Assembly (NCBI RefSeq): GCF_905220415.1
Contig: NC_059543.1
Span: 11,732,001-11,796,000, forward strand
DNA: 64,000 nt
From: Colias croceus
Lineage: Eukaryota; Arthropoda; Insecta; Lepidoptera; Pieridae
Reading direction: 5' to 3'
The stretch's first letter is position 1; every line of letters starts with the position of its first letter. This document shows, one piece after another, positions 20,852 to 33,300 of the stretch. Position numbers and translations under genes: made by a program. The notes beneath the pieces were generated by a model that searched no databases, was not told where the DNA came from, and worked only from the letters and a program-made list of their open reading frames with translations.

Positions 20852-22401
20852 ATGAATCGTTTCTTTGTGACGGCTATATACGGGTTATGTGCAATTCAAT
20901 GTGTCCTTGGATATTACTCGAATATATTTGAGAAGTGGTACTTGAACTACTTATCAAGAGTGTACTGCATATTCATTTTAATTTTCTATACGTACGGATT
21001 TATAGTATTTGCTAATACACAAAACGATTATTATTTCTATATAATTATTGGACTTCTTCTTGATTATTTACTATGTTCATTGGCGTCATTTTTTGCTGGG
21101 AAACAAGATTTACACAGTTTTTTACGATCGAGTATACTATTGGAAACCAGGATAGGAGAAAAAAAGATGAGCGGAACAGATTTTATTATAATCTACAGTT
21201 TAATCATCTTAATGATAGAAAAACTGAATAGCCTGTGGAACTTTATAGATCATAAGTTTGTGCCTGTGGAATATTTGAAAACAATAAATGTGGTATGGAG
21301 TATGTATAAGATGGGTCAATTATTCCACAATCTGAGCAGGTCCATACCATTCCAGCTGACTTATAATGGAATGAAAAGTCTCCGATTATCATTTGAAACA
21401 AAAATCCAAAAAGCAGCCGACAAGATCGCAATGATTAACGAGCATGCCGATATATATAAGGATCTATTGGAAAATTTGAATGCAACTGGGTTAATTTTCA
21501 GGATAATGGTAAAACACTTTGATCCGAATATACAAATAAAGAATTTGCTTGACTGTATTAAACAATTTTAGTATACATTATCATTATTCTATGTTATACT
21601 TGTATCTTAAAGCACGAGTTAGCATGTGTATTATTGGTTTCAGAATTTTCGTGACTTCACCTTTGCAATGTACTTCGTTTTGGTAGTAACAGTAGGAATA
21701 TCATTTAACAAAAACAAACAGGTAGTAATTGTTGACCAAACAATTCAGTTTACATAATGAGGTTAAAATTACTTCATATACCTACACAATGAAAGTTGTA
21801 ATAGTTATATTTAATAATATGTACTTATCCTATACATATGAGTTCACTCATTTTAGGTAAAATGGATCGTAGCAGTAGAAGCGTCATCCTTCATTATTAT
21901 ATTTTTGCTACCTTGTATTTTGTTAGAACTAACTAAAAATGAAGTTGATAAACTTAAAAAAACACTCCTCGAAATATATCGAAACTCTGAAGGTATGTAC
22001 ATTTTAAATAAAATAACAATAAAAAAACTATCCATTAAAATGAAAATCGATAAAAAGCAATGCAAGTATGTTCTATTAATTGTCTGGGCAAAAAAATGGA
22101 GGCAATTTTGATTATTATATTCAGGCATTAGCCTCCTTTAAAAACTTTGCTAAGAATTGGTTAAAATGGAGAATTGCAAACTCAAACATTTAACTCGAAT
22201 CATATTGAATACGTTCCCTAATTTCCAGAGGAGTGTGTGCGCGACAAGATAACGGACGTGGTGAGGTTCCTGGAGCTGCGGCCGTTCGAGTTCCGCGTGT
22301 GGCGGCTGTACTCCATCGACGTGCGCCTGTCGCTCGTGTTCCTCAACCTCATGAGCACATACGTGCTCGTCGCCTTACAGTTCACTCATCTTTTTGGCTA
22401 A
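20852..22401 (+). CDS. Gustatory receptor GrD (7tm_7 family), four exons
   Basis: Third intact receptor and the most compact. Exons: 20852-21508, 21644-21721, 21857-21992, 22229-22401; phases 0, 0, 1; GT-AG borders. 347 residues. The start ATG gives MNRFFVTAIYGLC. Conserved pieces: LGYYSNIFEKWYLNY, LLLDYLLCSLAS, YKMGQLFHNLSRSIPFQ, LRLSFETKI (followed by a short gap relative to GrA and GrB), FRDFTFAMY in exon 2, IIFLLPCILLELTKNEVDKL in exon 3. Exon 4 carries ELRPFEFRVWRLYS and TYVLVALQF; its protein is identical to that of GrB. Introns are 135, 135 and 236 bp with no insertions. Poly(A) signal at 22604-22609. Ligand unknown. Confidence 0.9.
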
Positions 22402-22603
22402 ACTCGCGTCCGAGTATAAAACTACTACACAAGATTGGTCCACTTGCTTCTACTAAAGAGTTTGTCGTTATGAAATCACTTTGATTGATCTTGTAAGCTT
22501 AAGTAAGTTGTTATCCGACCCAATCCTAATTGTAAATAACGGGGTATACGAAAGTCAGAGTGTTCTAATAATATAGTTGTTATATTCATTAATCGTCGTA
22601 AAT

Positions 22604-22609
22604 AATAAA
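22604..22609 (+). promoter_or_regulatory. Poly(A) signal of GrD
   Basis: AATAAA about 200 bp after the stop, followed by CACGTTTAAAA as in GrB. Confidence 0.5.
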
Positions 22610-22884
22610 CACGTTTAAAAGCTGCTGTTATCGTTGTTTCTAATGAACAAACACGCATTCGTGTGGGATTATCTAAACAAGCCGTGCAGTTGTTCAGTTA
22701 TTGGAATGCAGCCTCCGCAAGGCCGTAGCAGCGCAATGACACACATACAGATAATCACGATTTTCGTGTCACCACATTATACATACCATTTGTGTCAAGT
22801 TGAGGGTTATTTATAATTTTTTCATTTTCCTATATGTCGTAGGACGGCACATCACGTTTAGCTTTCACGTCTATAAAATACTAG

Positions 22885-23117
22885 GTTTCCGCCCGCGGCT
22901 TCGCCCGCGCAGTCAAAGAAAAACCCGCATAGTTCCCGTTCCCGTGGGATATCTAGGATTGCGTCATTTTCCCGGAATAAAAAGTTCTTCCTTTCTCGGG
23001 TATCAAAATATCTCCATACCAAATTTCATGAAAATTGGTTCAGTAGTTTAAGCGTGATTGAGTAACAGACAGACAGACAGAGTTACTTTCGCATTTATAA
23101 CATTAAGTATGGATATA
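22885..23117 (-). repeat. GGCTTCGCCC-type short repeat
   Basis: Runs from CTAGGTTTCCGCCCGCGGCT to CATTTATAACATTAAGTATGGAT, with GTAACAGACAGACAGACAGAG near the end. Related to 18553-18740 and 55033-55252, with an extra segment (CCGTTCCCGTGGG) shared with the repeat at 850-1072. Confidence 0.7.
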
Positions 23118-24162
23118 GATTAATCTTTTTTTGGGAAATGCGGACCGTGACTGAACTAATGGCGACATAAAATTGTTGAAATAGGTACTAAAAAATTGAA
23201 ATGAACTCATTGAAGTTCGTAGGTGAATATTTTTGGTTGATAAATAAGTATTGAGTGATATTCAACGAACTGCACATTGCCGGAATTTCGCTGGAATACA
23301 CCACAAGTGCAACGAAAAGTAGGACAAAATTGCACGGCGTAAGTGAAAAGATAACTGACTGTTTTAATACGAAATTGATCAACTATTGGGTAGATCAAAA
23401 TAAAATTTCAAAGACGTGAAATGTAATGGAAGCTTCCCGTTGTATAAGGGTCTTGGAATTTTTCGCAGTAAGCCAAATAATTATCTCCAAGTTATGTTAT
23501 TTCAGGAACTCTTAGCTTATATTCAGTTTATATGGTATATGGATATTGGATAGTATAGTGTTCAATTTACTTATTTACACTTACCAATATAAATCAATAT
23601 CTTATTGTCAAACAGTAAAAGAGTGCGTACCTCACACCGATATAATTTGAGAAAAAGTTTCCTGAAACCCATCATTAAATATAGGCTGGTAGGTATTTCA
23701 TATTGTTAATAATATAGTGATACATAATGCAGAATCTCGCCAATGCCTGTATCTTGCGGGCGTGCAATAGGCCACACGATGGAGTGGTCCGGCGCAATAC
23801 CGCGGCAATACGTCAGAGTGCCTTTCCGGGTCCAAGATCCGACACAGATTGCTATCGAAGCTTTTATTAGCGTTCCGTTTCAAGGATCTATTTCATTTTC
23901 AATTCGCAATATTTTAGGTACTTTATGCATACTGCATGATAATTAGTATCTAATTATTTGAAAATATAGTAGCTAACTGGTACATACATTGTGAATGTTA
24001 TCTATTTTTTGTTTATTGCGATTTTGACGTTAAAAAACATTCTACGTTTTATATTTAGTTTTATAGCATTCAAATGCTCCATTAAAATATTTTTTATAAG
24101 TAACGTTAGACACTTAAAACCGAAAGAGTAGAAGAAATTCCATCGCCGAAGTCGATTCACGG

Positions 24163-24222
24163 GTGGCCGAGTTTGGCACTGCCCCGGTTTGTCAAAAAGA
24201 TGCGGGTTCGAATCCCACCTTG
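24163..24222 (+). repeat. tRNA-like sequence, probable SINE head
   Basis: Contains a box A-like GGTGGCCGAGTTTGGCA and a perfect box B-like GGGTTCGAATCCCACC at tRNA-like spacing. The D and T arms can pair but the anticodon arm cannot form a proper stem. It is better read as a tRNA-derived SINE promoter or tRNA pseudogene than as a working tRNA gene. Confidence 0.45.
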
Positions 24223-24404
24223 TGATCGATTTAAAATTTTACACATTGTTAAACATTGTCCAGTATACATACTAGAACAGTCTACTTGTCTATCGCGTGT
24301 GCGTGCGTTTGTCGTGTGCTTGCGTTTGAGCGTGTGGCTGTGTGTGTGTACTTACTCACGTGGTGTACACATTGCACTACTGCGACACGTCACACGGCAC
24401 TCAC

Positions 24405-27400
24405 CTGGTCGGGCGAGTCGGTCTCGAACGCGTGGCAGTACTGGTGCGCGGGCTCGGAGCGCGGCTCGCGCGCCACGAACGCGAACAGCGCGCGCGCCGC
24501 CTCACACGTCGCGTACGAGATGCGCCGCAGCGCGTGCGACATGCGCACGCTCTACGCACACAACCATTGGTAAACTTGGTGGAGTTAGACAAATACTTTA
24601 TGTATATTTTATGGTAGCTTTATCGTTATTGTGCGCACGCTCTGTGCATACAAAGATTGATTTGCTTATATTGTCGTGTGTGAAAAATGGTACATTTATG
24701 TTGCGTCAACTTGTGCTAAGTGCTTTCCCATTATTTTGAAAAGGGCGAGTGAAAATGCAGTGTAGAAATTCAAAACAATAATAAGAGTAGTTTCATTTAA
24801 TTCATTAAGAATCAAGAATTCGACTAGTGAAACAAACTTGAATTAGGTACATCTGCTACAAACAAACTCTACAATGTTCTATAAAGATAATGATAATAAA
24901 CTGTAGAACTGCCACTGACCTGATCTTCGGGGTCGCATACCTTGACCCCGGAAAGCGCGACCACCACTAGAACCGGCACTGCGTGTCCACTTTCCTGCTG
25001 ACAATACAGAAATACTATTAAATTTCCAGTTTACATTATTAGTTATTACATTTAAACTTGCAGAATTTGCGAAAAAAATGTTAACGAGATATAATTGAAC
25101 AGTAGGTATTGAATCAAGATTGTATAGTAATTACTTAATGATCTAAGTAAATAATCGACTTGTGTTAGGTTCAATAAAAATTCAATTTCATACAACGAGG
25201 AGCAGTCTGCATACTTTGGCCCCAAATGGTACTTATCTATACTTATATAAATTCCAAACTCATTCGTGATACTTCCAAGCCTCTATTATTAAAATTTGTT
25301 AGTATAAGTGCTTATGCTGAGCATCGCAAACTGCCGACAGCATTGTCTCGAGAGCGAATATTGTGCACCGACCTGCCCACAGCCCCGCTACCGTGTGTTT
25401 AACGGCTTACATTCATAATAACAGCTTATATAAACATACCTTACAGTTTAAACATTAAAGATCATCAAAGATATTCAAATAAAGTAAAAATAATTAAATA
25501 ATTATCAAATATATTATCTCCCTTCATGAGAAACATTAAAATTAATATATTAATTTTTCTGAAACTTCATAGTTTCATAGAATGTTTCTTTCACAAGAAA
25601 CATTCTGTCTAATCCTTCTTAACGTATAAACCGATTCATTTTACCGCTTACCACTTTTTTAATATTACATATTATTTTCAATCGAGTATTCAAAGTAAGC
25701 CTGTCTCCGCGATCACTGTCTTGAAGCATTTCATCAACTAACGGAATTTAATCTCACTGAGAATATTTTATTAAAAATGTGATACCGCTGGCGCACAGCA
25801 TTGAGGTCGCAATATCTGAACGAACGGGCAACTAACTCACATTTATATGCAAACCGACTCCGACCTCGTCGCACTGTAATGAACAACAATTGAATTATGC
25901 TGAAGATCTGATAAAACACTTTCCATGTGTATATAGACTGAAAGCAGCTATATAGTGCTGATGACTAAGCAGAAAAGGCTTCCCAAATACAAATCACATA
26001 CATACCCAGGGCTGTACCTACGTTATGTGGATAAATACACATCTTGAATTATGACCGACCGAATCTAACGTAACTTTTTTAACATTCATACTAAGCAATG
26101 TTTGAGTTTATAATTTGATATATATAACTGCAGACAATAAATATAACAGGATAAAAAGTTATTTCCTTATTAAATCTATAAAGTAACACAAAAATAAAAT
26201 GTGGCTATAAATACAGAAGAATACTGACTCAAAAATATAACATGCTAGTATCGGCTCCTAAGGCGTGCTCTTTGTCATTAGAGCTTTTATAATGCCCCGG
26301 GCTCTACAAAGTACAAACACAAGGTACATTAAAATTCTGGCATAACAACGAAGTGTGAGACCTAAATACTGCGAGTTTTGAGAGCAGAAAGGAACAAAGA
26401 AGCTCGCAAAATGTTACGAAAACAAACACTAACGAAGCATCTCTTGACATTCGCGCCTGCTGACGAATGTATGACGATTCCCTGCACATAGTGTCATGAA
26501 TTCCTTCTTACGCTGCTATTACAATCTTCAAGGGAAGTAATGGCTTTACAACTGCAGGTTCTACGGCCCGCAAATGCTTTCGTTTTTCTATGTCTGAAAA
26601 TAACGATTTTCTAAACAACTCATGCACGTGCAAAATATCGGGGCAATATGTACTAGAAATTTTCTGCATAACAAATAATGAGAATAGATTGTAAAATTTT
26701 AGGCAAAACGATGGGCCCAATGATTGTAGCTTTCAAAAGATATTCCTATGATCGTTAAACTAAATTCTCTTAAAACAATTCTACGAAACACATTTTAAAT
26801 GTACAAATCTCCAATACTTTCATGCTTAAGGATGTTGTTACGGAACAACTAATTTAGCACAATGAATTGTACATTCACTTACTGTCGGGCTAACGGGAAG
26901 CATCCATGAAACGTATCTTTAATTAAAACCGCAAAATTCGCTACATTTCATCTTAACGAGCGTCTGCCTCGCCCGTCAACCTTCAGCCATCCAGATTCCA
27001 GCTGAGATGACGTCCATTACACCGATGCCCACCTTACACTCTTATTCAATTAAGCCTTTAAATGTTTCAGTATCGGGCCATTATATCACTACTAATATTT
27101 GAAATGGGAAGGCATTTGAGCTAATTGTGTTCGTTTGCTACTCAGTCACGCAACGCTATTGAATGTTTCGAAATTCGATAGGGAATGAAGAGAAAGCTAA
27201 ACAGGACAGATCTACTTAATTGAACGAAAACCTGACCGATTAAGAACTTTGTAATATTAACAAAATATTAAAAATCATTCATTACACACACATTTCAAAA
27301 AAATCCCATTATAATTTTATAGAAATTTAATAATATTTACATCCACTTGTATAGCTTAAAAGCTTGTTCTCCCAAATGTGTATAAAAACGGGCTCATGTA

Positions 27401-30267
27401 AAGTACAAGGGTATAATTTTTAATTAAATGAATTGACTATCAACCTTATTCTCTGTAATTTCCATTAAATTGCTTCCATAAATAAAATTAGGGACAGAAA
27501 GGTATTTAAGTTTTATTACATCTGTCTCTCATTATGCCCTCTAGGTTTCTCAAGCGGTAAAATTTATTTCATTCATTCACTTTATTTGCAAAGATAACAG
27601 GAATCATTTGATGATTAGTCTAGCAATTTATTACTGACATCTAGTTATTGTTAACAAAAAAAATGTATTTCGATTAAATTATTGTACGCAGAAAACTGAA
27701 ACATTTCTGAGTATATTATAGTTTGACAACCCGTATAGGTTAACGTTTGCGACAGGAGCAAATAAATTGAATTACATACAATTCTAAGGATTTATTGAAT
27801 TGGGTTCACGGCTATTCAAACATCAGCTGCACAGTTATAGTAGATAGGCTGAGATTATTTATATATTCTTATCGTAATATATAACTAAAATTTCAAATAT
27901 CACATTGTTTTGTTATTAAGTTATTTTTTTTTTTATTAATTTACTATACAGATATCTTATAGGTCAGAAAGCGACATAAACATTTTCGTCACTTAAGAAT
28001 TCATGTAATATCCGAAGTATCAAAATTTTTAATTTGATAAGGCCATTTCTACGAAATTTTCCTTAATAAGTCCCTCCTCAAATATAAAGCCAGGTGTCAC
28101 AAAAGTAATCTACTCTCTGGAAACTCACCCGGCAGCACATTACCGCTTCCTCGGTGGTGAGATTAGTGTGTAGCTCTCATACCACGAGGTACCTACGTAG
28201 GATTTTTAGTTAATACAAAATATAATTATCTGCATATAAATTTATTTTTCATAAAAAATAACAGCCAATCACAGAGTTTTGAAAAGACAACACACCCATT
28301 TTAATATTTGCGAATCCCAATAAAAAAAACAAGCAATTAATAAAAAAAGTACACTAGATTTGTACAGATCAGTACAAAGGTATATAATCTACAAGTCGAT
28401 ATCGGCTTATATCGACCAAATACCAAAATTCTATGAATTTAAAAATGTTATATGAAATTTACAAATCGTTACAAATGTAACATTCTTGGTAAAATTCGTC
28501 GTGAATAGTTTCAGTCGATAATATTTGTAAGCACGGAACTTATTGCAGTGCGGTGGCGTGGTAAGGCGGAGCTACAAAGTGATATGGAGTGCCCTCGAAC
28601 GCGAAGCGAACGCGGAACAGCGAAGCTTCTCCGCTTTGTACATCGAAAACCATTTTTGAAGTGCTCTGTAATTTTGTGGAACACGGTGTAGACGGTAGCG
28701 AGCTTAATTTTCGGATAGCAACAGTAAAAATAAAAATATATGAACTCATCACAAAAATTGAAAGTATTGTGAGTTTTTATTCATAAAGTGTGCATGAATA
28801 AGTGATGTATAGCCTAGACTTAGATTAAACCTTAGAAACAGCTACATTTTATGGCGAAAATAAAACGTTTATAGGAATAGGGAATCATCCGCACGCGCAC
28901 ATCACAAATGGATCTTTGTGAGTTTTAAAATTTTTGAAAGTTGAAAATGGTTCCGCTTACCTGCTACTTAAAACTATTTATACGTGTATTTTATGTAAGA
29001 ATCTATCATGATGCAACAAACTTAATTTATTCGTCTAAATAAAAGCTAGTAACTTGGACCATGCGAAAAGGCGCACGTCCATTAGTAGAGCTGGAGTTCT
29101 GCAAGCGCGTGCCTACTTCTTATCCCATTTAACTATTATTTTAACATTTCTATGTCAGGAGGCGACGGCCGACGATAATTCCACATACATTACGCAAATA
29201 TGTCGAGTGAGATATAATTTTACAGAGTTAACGACCAACTTTATGCAAGGGTTTATTACAAGTAGTTTAGCATTCGAGATAGTAAATATTAACTTTAGTA
29301 ACATATCGGTTATAAGTCATAACTTAATTATTAATAGGCTATGGGCTGAAATTAAATTTATTAGTATGGCCTAAACTATTATATACGCGACCTTTGTATC
29401 ACTACATACTACATAGTACAAAACAAAGTTGCTTTCTCTGTCCCTATATCCCTATGTCCCTTTGTATGCTTAAATCTTTAAAACTACGCAACGGATTTTG
29501 ATGCGGTTTTTCTTTTAATAGGTAGAGTGATTCAAGAGGAAGGTTTTAGTTTTAGTTTTATGTAATTTATTAGGTTTTAGACAAAGCGGGCGAAGCCGCG
29601 GGCGGTAAGCTAGTAAGAAATAAAATAAAATTCATCGCAAACAAACAGAAAATATGATATCAGCGCGACTATTTAACTCGTAAATAAAATAAGTACCATT
29701 GAACGAGACTCGATTACATCTCGATTGCGATGCACATATTTGTTATCGCACTCGATAATCGTTTATATTTTATTATGAGTATTCGCAATCATCTCGAGTG
29801 CTCTTCATTAGTCTGATTAAACGTGCGTAATCAGCGAATTATATAATGGATTGTTTATTTCATCGTATTTTATCATGTAGGATCGTGAATTTTTATTAAG
29901 GTTATAAAATTATCCCTGCATCGGATTTGAATTGGTAAATATGTAATAAATATTGTGAAGCTCAAAAGTAAATAGAACCACATCCTAATATATTTATTTT
30001 ATATTATGTACCTAATAATTTAAAATAATGAATCCTATATTCGTCAAATGGTAAACATATATATAATAATAGCAGTTTCATAGTGTTAAAAATTCCTGCA
30101 AAATAATAGCTATTAAATTAAATGATAGACATTGCCTTAAAAGTATAAATCTATACATATAATAAATCTGTAGAAGGGTCAGTTCTGTACATTGAAAATA
30201 TTGAAAAAATAAATAGCAGGGGGTGTTACTGATCGATACCAAGCCCAAATATGTGATTAAAAAAATT

Positions 30268-30300
<33 letters not shown>

Positions 30301-33300
30301 ATGTTCAGGCATCACGTGAAAACTAACGGTTCGATTTCGATGAAACTTGGTATAATTATACCTTATTATCCTGGGCATAAAATAGGATACTTTTTAATCT
30401 TTATCCCGGAAAAATACGTAGAAAAAAATAAATCTTAATTTTTCTTAATTTTTCCGCGCGGACGGAGTCGCGGGCGGAAGCTAGTAAATATTATGTATGA
30501 TGTGTGTATGATTCTGTCGATACTCTTAAATCTACTATTAACAAACATATTTATTCAGAGTGCCAGTAGGTGCTCTATACACAAATGGTTACCTTTTAAA
30601 AGCGCTTACGTCGATGAATAGAAATCACTGCAAATCCTTGAGATACCGTTTACGAGGGTGGCGTGTTTGTCTGGTCGTCTGTAACTCGAGAACGCTGACT
30701 CGAATGTCAAATCGATACTAATATTTCGTGGGGTAGGTCTATTAATGTACGGATTACTTTACACGGAATACTTATGAAGGTTTAAATTCCTTTATAATTT
30801 GTACAAGTTTTAGTGCTTCTTTGGCTTGTTTGGAAAGAAAAACATGCTTAAGTGTCATTTGAGACGCATAACGCAGAGCATTTATCATTGTTAAACTATT
30901 ATCAACATTGTCCATTTCTGATTAGCCCAATCTAACAGTTAAGGTGATTGCTACGATCTGTTCCCAGCCAATGTCCCGCTAGATGGCGCTGAATTCTACA
31001 TTTCTAGTTTATTTGAGTTTTTGCGTAATTGGAAAAGATTAAGGTCGTAGGAATAGTCATGGCGATTACTGAATATTATATTTTATTTAAATATGTCATA
31101 TCATTGCCTTAAAATCCACCCAATTCGGTAAAACCATGCGTTTTAACATCTGTCATTGCATACAGGGTCGTTTACACACACAGACGTATACAAAAATGAT
31201 AAAGATTGAACTCTAGATGGCGTGAATGTAAAACAAGTTTGGCGTGTATGTATTTGAGTAGTTAGTAGCATATTATATTCTGAATTTCTGATCCATGCCT
31301 ATTCACTCAAAACTACCTAATAACACTAATGATTTGTAACAGTAAATTATTTCAATAGGTAGGTATTTGAACATTTCCCAACAAGACACAAGATACAATA
31401 ACAAATCTAATACACTATTTATTATTTTATTATTTACTAGCGGTCCGCCCCGGCTTCGCCCGTGGTACATGTTTACGTTTTCTCTCCATAAGAAGTAAGA
31501 ACCATCCTCGTACTTCAAGGAATATAATAAAAAAAGAATTATCGAAATCGGTTCAGCCGTTCTCGAGTTATGCGCTTACCAACACATTTTGCGATTCATT
31601 TTTATATTAGACTAGCGGTCCGCCCCGGCTTCGCCCGTGGTACATGTTTACGTTTTCTCTACATAAGAACCATCCTCGTACTTCAAGGAATATAATAAAA
31701 AAAGAATTATCGAAATCGGTTCAGCCGTTCTCGAATTATGCGCTTACCAACACATTTTGCGATTCATTTATATATATATAAGATTATGTGAAAATAACCA
31801 GGAAGGTGAAAAACATATTTACGAAAACATAGTAACATATGGCTGTCGCTACAATAATTATATTTCAATTTTATCTTTTTATACCTAGTAGAACTGGCCG
31901 ACGAATAAAAAAAATCGTATAATATATTACGGAACAAAAAAAGGATTGTAACTGAATTAGGTAGGTATGTTTGTTTCTGGGCGCACCGTTTTCGACGACG
32001 CGACGCGACGCGCGACGTAAGCGTATAGGTATAGGTACCTACTTTGCTAAAACAAACTAATAAAATTGTGTGTCTGTCTGAAAATTCGGAAAAGCATATT
32101 TTGCAAGTTTGTGATTACTTTGATAGTTTACCGATTTATAATAATTGTAATTGTAATTGTATAATATATAATTTGCAATGTGGTGAAATTTCATAAAAAT
32201 CACGGGCCAATTTTTTGTTTTGAATCCCACCGAAAATATAATTGCGTTATTAGAATAATTAATTACTATACCTACCCACGATCAATTATAACAATATAGT
32301 CTCAAATGCATACTAGAGAAATATTGCAATTTGATTCAATTAAAATGCATAGCGTACAAAAATAAATTCACAACACAAGAAATTCCGCGCGCAAATCATA
32401 GCGCGTGTCAATGAAATCAAGAATGTTTTATATCAAGCCGACGCGGACGAGCGACGACGCGACGCCGAACAAAAGTACCTACGACGGACGACCACGCTTC
32501 GAGTTGCTAAACACACAGCCAAACAACAATAATGAGTAATAAATTGTTTACAAAAAAAACAAGTTTTCCATTTTTCTGTATGAGTAGACAGAACTTCAAA
32601 ACGCCACCTGCTACGGTTTATATTATGAACGATGGTTATAAAAATAAAAGTTATATTTGTTGGTGTAAACTATTTTATTGATCAATAATTTTGGAATTTA
32701 AAACTGTCAACATTGATTACAATAAAACGCAGTTTTATTTTATTACACTATTGTTTTTTTATCAAAACATGTATTTGAAGTACCATATAATATTATGCTG
32801 ATCCAAGCATTTTCACTCAAAACTAATATCACTAATGATTTGTAAAAGTAAATTATTTCAATATACATTTCATAACCAACAAGTAAGAATAATTATTATT
32901 ATTCCTACCTACAACAACAAACCTAAAACACTATTTACTATGGGAAAATAACCAGGAAGGTGAAAAACATTATATTATTATTTACGATTTCGACGCACTC
33001 GACTTTTAGTAAAATATAGTAGGTAAACATAATATTATGGTTTTGATTTTTGCTACTAGTATAAGAAAACTGCGTGTTCAAACTACTTGTTTGTCTGTCT
33101 GAAAATTCGGAAGTACTTTGGTAGTTTACCGATTTATAATAATATTGTATATATCGTTGTTTAAAAAATATTCAAACACAATAAAATATGATATACTGAT
33201 TTATCACTGGTTTCAGTGATGAACTGATGAGTCAATGTTAGCCACTATACTTTCGTCATACGTGTGTATGATTGATGTGATTTGCAACGTGGTGATATTT

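Larger units (their letters stand above)
22402..24404. other. Region between GrD and the PTB gene
   Basis: GrD 3' untranslated region up to about 22620, one short repeat (22885-23117), a tRNA-like stretch (24163-24222) and a moderately GC-rich segment at 23735-23860 with open frames on both strands but no recognisable protein. Later exons of the minus-strand PTB gene would be expected here or further left; I could not identify one. Confidence 0.5.

Noticed and set aside
23698..23946. Open frames on both strands around a GC-rich segment
   Set aside because: No acceptor/donor pair or recognisable domain; could be a missed PTB-gene exon but I could not support it.
24163..24222. Functional tRNA gene
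   Set aside because: Box A and B-like sequences are present, but the anticodon arm does not pair; kept only as a tRNA-derived repeat.
24173..24739. Long + strand frame rich in Arg, Ala and Thr, and overlapping + frames
   Set aside because: Antisense to the PTB exon at 24405-24551. High GC removes stops; low-complexity composition and no splice or family support.
28540..28786. Open frames on both strands over a GC-richer stretch
   Set aside because: The two strands are mirror readings of the same bases; no splice sites or known protein. Probably an old repeat.
29054..29374. 106-codon frame with a signal-like segment (LSHLTIILTFLCQEATADD)
   Set aside because: No ATG at its start (begins TTG), no family resemblance, composition typical of AT-rich noise after residue 50; a possible 48-bp exon at 29160-29207 is too short to support.
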